DNA from: an uncultured Sutterella sp.
Lineage (GTDB): Bacteria > Pseudomonadota > Gammaproteobacteria > Burkholderiales > Burkholderiaceae_F
Direction of reading: 5' to 3'
Length of the DNA stretch: 5,341 nt
Assembly: GCA_900554675.1 (NCBI GenBank)
Contig: USIM01000069.1
Location: forward strand, 1 to 5,341
Shown: one piece after another, positions 1-5,341 of the stretch
Layout: each line of letters starts with the position of its first letter
Numbering within the stretch: the stretch's first letter is position 1
Position numbers and translations under genes: made by a program
The notes under the pieces: generated by a model
Database searches by the model: none
Told to the model about the DNA's origin: nothing
Seen by the model: the letters and a program-made list of their open reading frames with translations, nothing else

Positions 1-323
1 CAGAAGTCAAGAAAGTAGAGGAAGAGTTTGGTGTAGAAGTGATTTTGGATACGCCGTCCTTCATTGAACCCATTCAAAGTAATGAGCACTTAATGCAACG
101 TTTGAGCGACGCGGCCAAACAAACGAAGATCAATACCATTGTGATGCCTTCGGGTGCCGGTCACGATGCTCAATTGATGGGGCAGTGCGGAGTTCCTATG
201 GCCATGATTTTTGTCGCCAATCAAGATGGTTCTCACAATCCGAAGGAAAAGATGAAGATGGAAGACTTTGTTGAAGCTTCAACAATTTTGAAGACGGCGT
301 TGGAGGCGGATTTGGTTGCTTAG
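1..323 (+). CDS. Zn-dependent amidohydrolase of the hydantoinase/carbamoylase type (M20 family), 3' end only
   Basis: Only the last 107 codons are present. The frame is already open at base 3, with the first codon GAA, so the start lies upstream of the window. The sequence shows the family's C-terminal signature. PSGAGHDA contains the conserved histidine of the active-site region. It is followed by a hydrophobic strand (PMAMIFVA) and then DGSHNPKE, whose histidine matches the last metal ligand in N-carbamoyl-L-amino-acid hydrolases and allantoate amidohydrolases. The family hydrolyses carbamoyl or ureido amide bonds in the cytoplasm, using two divalent metal ions. Substrates include N-carbamoyl amino acids, beta-ureidopropionate and allantoate, and the C-terminus alone does not tell these apart. 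The gene ends with TAG at 321-323, and a hairpin terminator follows after 26 bp, so it closes its transcript. Family assignment is firm; the substrate is unknown. Confidence 0.85.
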   Translation, partial: EVKKVEEEFGVEVILDTPSFIEPIQSNEHLMQRLSDAAKQTKINTIVMPSGAGHDAQLMGQCGVPMAMIFVANQDGSHNPKEKMKMEDFVEASTILKTALEADLVA

Positions 324-349
324 TCTGTCAGTCTCTTAATCGTCATCGA

Positions 350-382
350 GCAAAAGGCCACCCGAAAGAGGTGGCTTTTTGC
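350..382. terminator. Bidirectional intrinsic terminator between convergent genes
   Basis: Bases 350-362 (gcaaaaggccacc) pair with 370-382 (ggtggctttttgc). This gives a 13-bp stem with one G-T wobble and a 7-base loop (363-369). The GC-rich core gccacc/ggtggc is flanked by A and T tracts, so each strand reads as a GC stem followed by a T run. It lies between the stop of the amidohydrolase (323) and the stop of the minus-strand exported-protein gene (404), and can end both transcripts. A second T run (394-399) lies just beyond it. Confidence 0.88.
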
Positions 383-403
383 ACGAGTTCGATTTTTTGC
401 TTA

Positions 404-826
404 TTAAGGCGTTTTGAGGTTAGCAAGTTTTGAAATCAACGCATCAACCGTTCGACTTTGCATTTCGTCCTGCATGTACTGCATGACGGCGTATTTCACC
501 CCATTGGGAACGCCGTTTTTGCCTTCGTAAAGCGTGGCCTTCAAAGCCGAGCCCGCACAGTCTTTGGCTAAAAGGCGAACAACAACGGTTTGCGCTTTGG
601 TGGTGACGGCATCAATTTTCTTTTGAGGGATTACCACGATTTCTTTGGCGGCTTGCGTTTGGCCCAGTGTGACAAAAGCATATTGTGTTAGCACCTTGGT
701 GTCGGCTTTGTTGGCATTTTTAACAAGGCACTGACCGAGTGCGTCACTATATTGTCCGGCAAGCGCTACATTGGCAGTCAATAAGACAGGTAATAATCCT
801 GCAATAAACAACAAATTCTTTTTCAT
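404..826 (-). CDS. Small exported protein of unknown function with two cysteines
   Basis: A 140-residue protein. It starts with a clear Sec signal peptide: MKKN, a hydrophobic core (LLFIAGLLPVLLTANV), and cleavage expected after ALA at residue 23, leaving a periplasmic or secreted protein of about 117 residues. There is no lipobox cysteine at the cleavage site. The mature part has two cysteines, C33 (ALGQCLVKNANKAD) and C90 (LAKDCAGSA), which could form a disulfide. The pattern of a cysteine near the mature N-terminus, then a polar turn with Asp, then an aromatic/hydrophobic helix resembles small uncharacterised proteobacterial periplasmic proteins, but I cannot name the family. The ATG at 824-826 has a good ribosome site, AAGGA on the minus strand (833-837), six bases upstream. 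Two stop codons occur in tandem (404-406 and 401-403). It is transcribed alone, divergent from tadA, and ends at the shared terminator. Function is unknown. Confidence 0.8.
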   Translation of the reverse strand: MKKNLLFIAGLLPVLLTANVALAGQYSDALGQCLVKNANKADTKVLTQYAFVTLGQTQAAKEIVVIPQKKIDAVTTKAQTVVVRLLAKDCAGSALKATLYEGKNGVPNGVKYAVMQYMQDEMQSRTVDALISKLANLKTP

Positions 827-858
827 GTCAATTCCTTAAAAATCGTTAGGTAATTGTG

Positions 859-886
859 CCAATACGCAAAGAATTTTGTCTGTCAA
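859..886 (-). promoter_or_regulatory. Candidate sigma70 promoter for the exported-protein gene
   Basis: On the minus strand a perfect TTGACA (881-886) is followed, after a 16-bp spacer, by TATTGG (859-864), a poor -10 with 3 of 6 matches. The start point would be near 852, giving a leader of about 25 bases that contains the AAGGA ribosome site. The -35 box is strong and well placed; the -10 is the weak part of the call. Confidence 0.45.
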
Positions 887-891
887 AAAGT

Positions 892-897
892 TAAAAT
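892..897 (+). promoter_or_regulatory. Possible -10 element for the tadA-ldcA-kinase transcript
   Basis: TAAAAT matches the -10 consensus at 5 of 6 positions and lies 27 bp before the GTG start of tadA. That would put transcription start near 904, just ahead of the ribosome site at 913-918. I see no convincing -35 box at the matching distance (about 868-875 reads aaagaatt), so this is either a weak or activator-dependent promoter, or chance in AT-rich DNA. It is the only -10-like match I noticed on this strand between the divergent genes. Confidence 0.25.
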
Positions 898-912
898 GAG
901 GAAAGTTTTGTT

Positions 913-918
913 GGGAGA
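913..918 (+). promoter_or_regulatory. Ribosome binding site that fixes the GTG start of tadA
   Basis: GGGAGA ends five bases before GTG 924-926. An in-frame TGA at 897-899 closes the frame upstream, and no other usual start codon lies between them. This supports the long form of the protein over an internal start at ATG 1350, which has no comparable ribosome site in front of it. Confidence 0.6.
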
Positions 919-923
919 ATCCA

Positions 924-1910
924 GTGCAAAGATTTATTGATTTAACTATTCGTCGAGGTAGTACGTTAGCTTCCTTGGAAAAGCGAGACCCTCAGGATTT
1001 GTCTGCTGTCATTGAAGCGTTTGTCACGTATTTGCCCGATGACCTTATCTCTGCAGCCACGGCTTTGGAAAAGGCAAAAGAATTTTTGGAAAAATCCGGT
1101 GATTGGCTCGATGAAAAGCCTGTGACGTTGCTTTTGCAAGCCCTCAAGCAAGGTTTCATTTTTGAAGCAACGGTCGGCTATCGAAAGAGCAAAGAAGATC
1201 GCTACGATCGTGAAAGTTTGGATCGTGCCGTTGAACTTGAGTACGATCATCGCGAGCAAACCAAGCAAGTGATGAAAAAGGCGCGTCAGCTTAAAAACAT
1301 GGCGGCGAACGCTAAAAAACGTATCGAAAACGACAAAGATCCCGAATTCATGCGTGAAGCGTTGGAGTTTGCCAAGGAAGCTGCTTCCGAAGGTGAAGTT
1401 CCCGTGGGCTGCGTCATTGTTAAAGACGACCAAATCATTGGCGTGGGTCGCAATTGCCCGATCGGTCACCATGATCCGAGCGCTCACGCAGAAGTCAATG
1501 CGATTCGTCAAGCCGCTCACGCTTTGGAAAACTATCGCTTGTCCGGTTGCACGCTCTATGTGACGTTAGAGCCCTGTGCGATGTGCGCTGCGCTCATTTC
1601 TCATGCTCGCATTGACCGCGTGGTTTTTGGTGCTTCCGACCCCAAGACCGGAGCCTACGGTGGCGTTATTAATTTGCCTGAAGTGGCCAAGCTCAATCAC
1701 AAACCCCAAGTCGATGGTGGTATTTTGTCCCAAGAGTGTGGCACGCTTTTAACGGCCTTCTTTGAGGAGCGGCTAATTTCCCAATTCGTGTGGGTTTTTG
1801 TGCCCCGTCTCGCGCTCCCGTGGATGTTTCAACGCCCGCGCTGGCAAAGCTTTATTTCACCGATCGCGGCGCTCAAGTGGAAATTCACGATGCCGTTTTT
1901 AAAAACGTAA
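924..1910 (+). CDS. tadA: tRNA-specific adenosine deaminase TadA with a long N-terminal extension and an odd C-terminal tail
   Basis: TadA deaminates A34 of tRNA-Arg(ACG) to inosine so that one tRNA reads CGU, CGC and CGA codons; it is usually an essential, cytoplasmic, zinc-dependent dimer. The deaminase domain spans about residues 140-283 and aligns closely with the E. coli enzyme. It begins MREALEFAKEAASEGEVPVG and contains DPSAHAE, with zinc ligand H188 and proton shuttle E190, and EPCAMC, with ligands C218 and C221. Both ends are unusual. Residues 1-139 are a charged, largely helical region absent from ordinary TadA (about 150-170 residues). I do not recognise it, and its last part (about 100-138) is very Lys/Arg/Glu rich, like a linker or coiled coil. 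After FFEER, where TadA normally ends, the frame runs on for 45 residues (284-328) over the start of ldcA, with composition unlike the domain; this tail is probably not conserved. The start is GTG. It is the first gene of a probable three-gene transcript. Confidence 0.92.
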   Translation: MQRFIDLTIRRGSTLASLEKRDPQDLSAVIEAFVTYLPDDLISAATALEKAKEFLEKSGDWLDEKPVTLLLQALKQGFIFEATVGYRKSKEDRYDRESLDRAVELEYDHREQTKQVMKKARQLKNMAANAKKRIENDKDPEFMREALEFAKEAASEGEVPVGCVIVKDDQIIGVGRNCPIGHHDPSAHAEVNAIRQAAHALENYRLSGCTLYVTLEPCAMCAALISHARIDRVVFGASDPKTGAYGGVINLPEVAKLNHKPQVDGGILSQECGTLLTAFFEERLISQFVWVFVPRLALPWMFQRPRWQSFISPIAALKWKFTMPFLKT

Positions 1911-2704
1911 AGCAATTTGCAGGTGTTGAGTCTGAGCGCATTGATAGCATTATGTCGATGGCGTGCAATCCTGAGATTGATCTCGTGATGCCTATTCGCG
2001 GCGGTTACGGTTTATCTCGCATTTTGGCCGATATCGACTTCGAAGAAATCGCTAAACACGATCCCATTTTCTGCGGCTTTTCGGACTTCACGGCCTTTAA
2101 CATGGCCTACTACGCCAAGACCGGAAAAATCAGCTATCACGGCCCGAGCGCAACGGATTTCGTTGAGCAACCGCTCTATGTGACCGAACGCAATTTCCAT
2201 TCGGCTTTGTTTGATGAAGAGTGGGTGTTGTCCTTTCCTTGCAAAGAAGCGCCGGAGCTTGATCTTGAAGGTCAGATTTGGGGTGGCAACTTGGCAATGA
2301 TGGCCTCTTTGGTGGGCACGCCTTATTTCCCGCAGATTGAAGGCGGTATTTTATTTATTGAAGACTGTAATGATCGCGCTTACCGCTTGGAGCGCTCTTT
2401 GATGCAGTTATATATGGCCGGTGTTTTAACCAAGCAAAAAGCCATTCTCTTGGGCGACTTCCGCGATGCCGATCCGATGCATCCGCGTCCCAATGATTTT
2501 CTTTTTGCTGACGTGCTCGAATTTTTGAGAAAACGTGTGAAGGACGTGCCGATTCTAACGGGCTTTCCCTTCGGCCACTCTCCTGTTAAAGCCACCATCC
2601 CTTATGGTGCAAAAGTGAAGATGCATACCGAAAAGGGGTACGTTGTTTTAAATACGTTTGATCACCCGAGAGTGAAACCTCGCTTTGAAATTAAACATAT
2701 TTGA
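1790..2704 (+). CDS. ldcA: Murein tetrapeptide L,D-carboxypeptidase (peptidase S66, LdcA/MccF superfamily)
   Basis: LdcA removes the terminal D-Ala from murein tetrapeptides in the cytoplasm, a step of cell-wall recycling; MccF relatives instead cleave microcin C-type acyl adenylates. The 304 residues match the length of E. coli LdcA. Visible family features are the N-terminal strand GFCAPS, RGGYGLSRIL (70-79), the nucleophile elbow GFSDFT with Ser98, IEDCNDRAYRLER with the candidate catalytic Glu191, and FGHSPVKATIPYG with His263. These fit the Ser-Glu-His triad in order and spacing. The start is uncertain. GTG 1790 begins inside the first beta strand, two or three residues late compared with E. 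coli LdcA. An in-frame TGA at 1763-1765 leaves only ATT 1784 as an earlier unusual option, and the nearest ribosome-like sequence (GAGGAG, 1764-1769) is too far from GTG. It overlaps tadA by 121 bp and the kinase by 20 bp, so it is probably co-transcribed and translationally coupled. The recycling role is more likely than microcin immunity. Confidence 0.9.
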   Translation: MGFCAPSRAPVDVSTPALAKLYFTDRGAQVEIHDAVFKNVKQFAGVESERIDSIMSMACNPEIDLVMPIRGGYGLSRILADIDFEEIAKHDPIFCGFSDFTAFNMAYYAKTGKISYHGPSATDFVEQPLYVTERNFHSALFDEEWVLSFPCKEAPELDLEGQIWGGNLAMMASLVGTPYFPQIEGGILFIEDCNDRAYRLERSLMQLYMAGVLTKQKAILLGDFRDADPMHPRPNDFLFADVLEFLRKRVKDVPILTGFPFGHSPVKATIPYGAKVKMHTEKGYVVLNTFDHPRVKPRFEIKHI

Positions 2705-4586
2705 TCGACTTCGGGCCAAGTGGTACCAATTTCTCACCAATAACTCGGCCCCTCTTAACGAGAATCAGACGGCAGCCCAATGGCGTCGCCGTCACTCTCG
2801 TGTGCTCGTTCGTCAAATCCAAAGTTCACTAAAACTTCAGCCGATTGCTTTAATTGCTGAAAGTACGGGGGCCGCAACGCTGGCCTTTACCTTTTGGCAT
2901 GAAATCAACCATCTGTACCTCTTTGCGTGGCTCTTTGTCATCGTCATTCACCTCTACGGTGCCATTGATTTTTCTCGACGCTTCTGGGCCGATCGCTATC
3001 GTCATGCGAGAGTTCACCTGTGGGTGAGAGCCTGGATGATTTTAGCCACGCTCTCAGGCGTTATTTGGGCCGTGGCGGGCTCCACCTTTGCTTATGGTGC
3101 TGACGGCCATATGGCCTCGCAAATCCTTTTGGTGAGCGTTATTTTGAGCGTGACCTTTGCTTCGTGGCCGGTCTATGCCTGTTGGTTGCCGAGTTTGGGT
3201 GTTTTTACGCTTTTGAGTATTGCACCGCTCGTTCTTCGCATGGCTTTGGTTTTCGGTTGGTCACGTTTGGCGATTGCCATTTTATTGGTGGGCATCATTG
3301 CTTTTATTTTCTATTCCGGTCGACGTTTCAGTGACATCGTTCAGATGTCGGTTCGCAACGAACAAGAAAGCGAATTGATGGTTAAGCGCTTAACGCTTGA
3401 GAAAAACTTAGCTGAAAAACTTCGTCGTGAAACGCAAGAACAAAGCCGCATTCGCGGAAAATTCTTTCAAGCGGCCAATCACGATATTCGTCAACCGCTT
3501 CAAGCCATCGGGATCTATATCGAGTTACTCAAACGCAATGACGATCCCCAAGTTAAATTGATTGTTGAGCAGTTGGCAAAAACCACATCGTCGCTTCAAA
3601 CGTTGGTGGCTCAAATTTTGGAAATCTCACGTCTTGAAACGCACCACATGACGACAACGCTTGAGCCCTTAAATGTTCAACAGGTGCTTGAAGATTTGGC
3701 CGAAGAGTTCGCGCCTTTGGCAGCCAAAAAGAATGTGGGTTTTCGCGTTAAATCGTTAGATGTGAATATCTATACCGATGCGCAATTATTGCAACGCGCA
3801 TTGCGCAATTTAATCACCAATGCCATTAACTACACCAACGATGGTGAAATCGTTTTAGCGGCCCGCTTAATCGGTGGTAAAAACGTGAGCATTTGCGTGG
3901 TCGATAGCGGTGAAGGGGTGGATAAGGCTGAGCAAAAGCGAATTTTTGAGCACTTCTATCGCAGTGAAAAAACACGAGAAACGACCGAGGGTTTTGGTTT
4001 GGGTTTATCGATTGTTCGGGGGATTTGCGAGCAACTCGGGATGCGTTTAAGTTTCTCATCAAGATTGGGACGGGGTTCGATTTTCCGCATTCAACTGCCT
4101 TTGCATGAAGCCGAACAGGTTCGGATTTTCACGCAAGCAAGAAAAGAAAAACAAGATGTTCAAACAATGAACGCCACGGTGGTACTCATTGAAGATAATG
4201 CCGTGGTGCGTGAAAGCTTAAAGGCGCTCCTACAGATGTGGCAATTAAAGGTCATTGCCGAGAGCGGTTATTCTCAAGCGCTGATTGAAAAGATTAAAAA
4301 TGAAGCGCGCATTGATGCCATTATCTCCGACTATAACTTAGGGGCTGATAAAGCCAATGGCCTTGAAGTGATGTTAGAGATGAATCGCGCCTGTCAGACA
4401 ACGATTCCCTCAATTTTATTGACAGCAGTGGCTGACGATAAGATTCAAGAAGACTATCGACACATTCTTTCCACATTAAGTGAAGAAGATGTGCAGTACT
4501 TTGCGCTGCCAAGAATTATGCAAAAGCCTGTTTCAGGCGAAGACCTTAACGAAGCGATTCGTTCGGTTTTGGCAAAAGAAAGTTAA
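2685..4586 (+). CDS. Membrane-bound hybrid sensor histidine kinase with C-terminal receiver domain
   Basis: A 633-residue inner-membrane sensor. Six hydrophobic segments lie at about 54-72, 77-93, 116-135, 144-166, 168-189 and 193-210, with only short loops, so there is no large periplasmic ligand domain and the signal is probably sensed in the membrane. A helical linker (about 220-258) leads to the HisKA domain with FFQAANHDIRQPLQA; phospho-acceptor His266 is followed by the HD-[LI]-RQPL form of the H-box common in proteobacterial hybrid kinases. The ATPase domain has the N-box (N375, N379), VVDSGEGV (405-412) and GFGLGLSIV (436-444). The receiver (about 497-630) has E503/D504, phospho-acceptor D549, T580 and K614, so it looks active. 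About 34 residues separate T580 from K614, longer than usual. There is no Hpt domain. The start is TTG 2685, inside the end of ldcA; an in-frame TGA at 2673-2675 excludes earlier starts and the ribosome site is weak, suggesting coupling to ldcA. The likely partner is the convergent regulator. Confidence 0.9.
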   Translation: MKLNIFDRLRAKWYQFLTNNSAPLNENQTAAQWRRRHSRVLVRQIQSSLKLQPIALIAESTGAATLAFTFWHEINHLYLFAWLFVIVIHLYGAIDFSRRFWADRYRHARVHLWVRAWMILATLSGVIWAVAGSTFAYGADGHMASQILLVSVILSVTFASWPVYACWLPSLGVFTLLSIAPLVLRMALVFGWSRLAIAILLVGIIAFIFYSGRRFSDIVQMSVRNEQESELMVKRLTLEKNLAEKLRRETQEQSRIRGKFFQAANHDIRQPLQAIGIYIELLKRNDDPQVKLIVEQLAKTTSSLQTLVAQILEISRLETHHMTTTLEPLNVQQVLEDLAEEFAPLAAKKNVGFRVKSLDVNIYTDAQLLQRALRNLITNAINYTNDGEIVLAARLIGGKNVSICVVDSGEGVDKAEQKRIFEHFYRSEKTRETTEGFGLGLSIVRGICEQLGMRLSFSSRLGRGSIFRIQLPLHEAEQVRIFTQARKEKQDVQTMNATVVLIEDNAVVRESLKALLQMWQLKVIAESGYSQALIEKIKNEARIDAIISDYNLGADKANGLEVMLEMNRACQTTIPSILLTAVADDKIQEDYRHILSTLSEEDVQYFALPRIMQKPVSGEDLNEAIRSVLAKES

Positions 4587-5242
4587 ATGCCGACATCAAA
4601 GCCGTGACGGCGGGCTTCAATCAAAGCTTCGGTGCGATTGGTGGCCCCAAAGGCACGATAAATGGCCGTCACGTGCGTTTTCACCGTCCCTTCAGACAAA
4701 TCCAATTCTTTGCAGATGCGCTTAATCGGTGCGCCTTTTGCTAAAAGCATTAAGACTTCTTTTTGGCGTTCCGTTAAATGAACGTCAGCGGTGTCGGATA
4801 GTTTCGGTTCTTTGGCCGTGAGTAGGCCCGTACGTTGGGCTTGAGCCAAAAGTTTAACGGGGATATAGACGCCACCATTTAAGACAAAACGGATGGCAGC
4901 GGTTAAAAGGGCCGCGTCAAGAGATTTGGGGATAAAGCCTGCCGCACCCATTTGCAACACTTTCACGATGCTGTGTTGATCTTGAAGACCGCTCATCACC
5001 AAAATTTTAAGTGTGGGGTGAGCCGCAACAATTTCTTCCATCAAAGAAGTGCCTTCAACGCCCGGCATCGAAAGATCGAGAATCATCAAATCGGCCGTAT
5101 CGCCATAGGTATTGGCAAGTTCTAACGCTTCTTCTTTGGTGTTGGCCGTATAGACAGAATTTTGCTCACCGTCATAGTCCTTTAAGAGCATACCTAAGGC
5201 CATGGTGACAATGGAGTGATCGTCAACGATTAAGAACTGCAT
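4583..5242 (-). CDS. NarL/FixJ-type response regulator (receiver plus LuxR-type HTH)
   Basis: A 219-residue two-domain DNA-binding regulator, the normal length for the family. The receiver covers residues 1-120 with D7/D8, phospho-acceptor D56 (LMILDLSMPG), S84 (ILVMSG) and K106 (GFIPKS), so all key residues are present. After a short linker (about 128-152) the LuxR-type HTH starts at LTERQKEVLMLLAKG (156-170) and contains the recognition-helix segment SEGTVKTHVTAIYRAFGA (183-200). Phosphorylation in this family usually frees the HTH to dimerise and bind DNA. The ATG start has GAGAG (minus strand, 5250-5254) seven bases upstream. It converges on the hybrid kinase, the two stop codons overlapping in one TTAA (4583-4586), and is very likely its cognate output regulator, though the pair is not co-transcribed. 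Target genes cannot be read from the window. Confidence 0.93.
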   Translation of the reverse strand: MQFLIVDDHSIVTMALGMLLKDYDGEQNSVYTANTKEEALELANTYGDTADLMILDLSMPGVEGTSLMEEIVAAHPTLKILVMSGLQDQHSIVKVLQMGAAGFIPKSLDAALLTAAIRFVLNGGVYIPVKLLAQAQRTGLLTAKEPKLSDTADVHLTERQKEVLMLLAKGAPIKRICKELDLSEGTVKTHVTAIYRAFGATNRTEALIEARRHGFDVGI

Positions 5243-5272
5243 TTGATGTCTCTCGAAATAAAATCTCTGAAT

Positions 5273-5278
5273 ATTTTA
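5273..5278 (-). promoter_or_regulatory. Possible -10 element for the response regulator gene
   Basis: Read on the minus strand this is TAAAAT, a 5 of 6 match to the -10 consensus. It would start transcription near 5266 with a leader of about 24 bases, leaving room for the GAGAG ribosome site. No good -35 lies 16-18 bp upstream (around 5296-5301). A nearby TTGACT (5278-5283) cannot be the -35 of a useful promoter, because its -10 would fall next to the ribosome site. A weak or activator-dependent promoter is the best reading. Confidence 0.25.
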
Positions 5279-5313
5279 GTCAAGAGCCAGGGCGACCGCA
5301 TGAATTTTTGTAA

Positions 5314-5333
5314 GATCTGATGCTCAATAGATC
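5314..5333. repeat. Short inverted repeat upstream of the response regulator
   Basis: GATCT (5314-5318) and AGATC (5329-5333) are exact inverted arms separated by 10 bp, with a smaller imperfect palindrome TGATGCTCA (5318-5326) between them. The element lies about 50 bp upstream of the proposed start of transcription, where an activator of the regulator gene could bind. Five-base arms can easily arise by chance. Confidence 0.2.
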
Positions 5334-5341
5334 AAATTCTT

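Noticed and set aside
896..940. Short open frame of 14 codons (ATG 896) as a leader peptide for tadA
   Set aside because: It has no ribosome site, no attenuator-like codon run and no following hairpin pair; it overlaps the tadA start by chance.
966..1520. A 184-codon open frame on the minus strand opposite tadA
   Set aside because: It lies wholly opposite the strongly conserved TadA frame, has no recognisable motif and is a by-product of that gene's codon use.
1350..1767. Internal ATG at 1350 as the true start of a normal-length tadA
   Set aside because: It matches the usual TadA N-terminus, but no ribosome site precedes it and the long frame has one before GTG 924; kept only as an alternative.
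4167..4586. Separate receiver-only protein from an internal ATG in the kinase
   Set aside because: No ribosome site lies before ATG 4167, and the receiver is joined in frame to the kinase as in typical hybrid kinases.
5255..5283. TTGACT and TATTTC with a 17-bp spacer as the regulator promoter
   Set aside because: The -10 has only 3 of 6 matches, and transcription would start next to the ribosome site, leaving too short a leader.

Overview
The window looks like a chromosomal segment of a betaproteobacterium. The grounds are the tadA-ldcA gene order, as I recall it from Burkholderiales, the moderate GC content (judged by eye at just under 50%), and a membrane hybrid kinase next to a NarL-type regulator. 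A gut-associated Sutterellaceae-like organism (Parasutterella or Sutterella relatives) is a guess from base composition and gene style, not something the sequence proves. There are no tRNA or rRNA genes, insertion sequences or CRISPR arrays.

Layout from left to right. Positions 1-323 hold the 3' end of an M20-family Zn-dependent amidohydrolase of the hydantoinase/carbamoylase type. A strong hairpin (350-382) then acts as a shared terminator, because the next gene (404-826, minus) converges on it. That gene encodes a small exported protein of unknown function. A 97-bp divergent intergenic region (827-923) carries a good promoter candidate for the minus-strand gene and a weaker one for the plus-strand genes.

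From 924 to 4586 three plus-strand genes overlap one another and probably form one transcript: tadA (tRNA A34 deaminase with a long extra N-terminal region), ldcA (murein tetrapeptide L,D-carboxypeptidase, peptidase S66) and a six-pass membrane hybrid histidine kinase with a C-terminal receiver domain. A NarL/FixJ-type response regulator (4583-5242, minus) converges on the kinase. The two stop codons overlap inside a single TTAA, leaving no room for a terminator between them. The kinase and regulator are the obvious two-component pair. The final 99 bp are the regulator's upstream region.

Nothing here is clearly a new defence or mobile system. The points most worth a second look are the tadA/ldcA junction, where a single extra base would explain both an odd TadA tail and a too-short LdcA start; the unexplained N-terminal region of about 140 residues on TadA; and the tail-to-tail overlapping kinase/regulator pair, with the kinase translated from the end of a cell-wall recycling gene.
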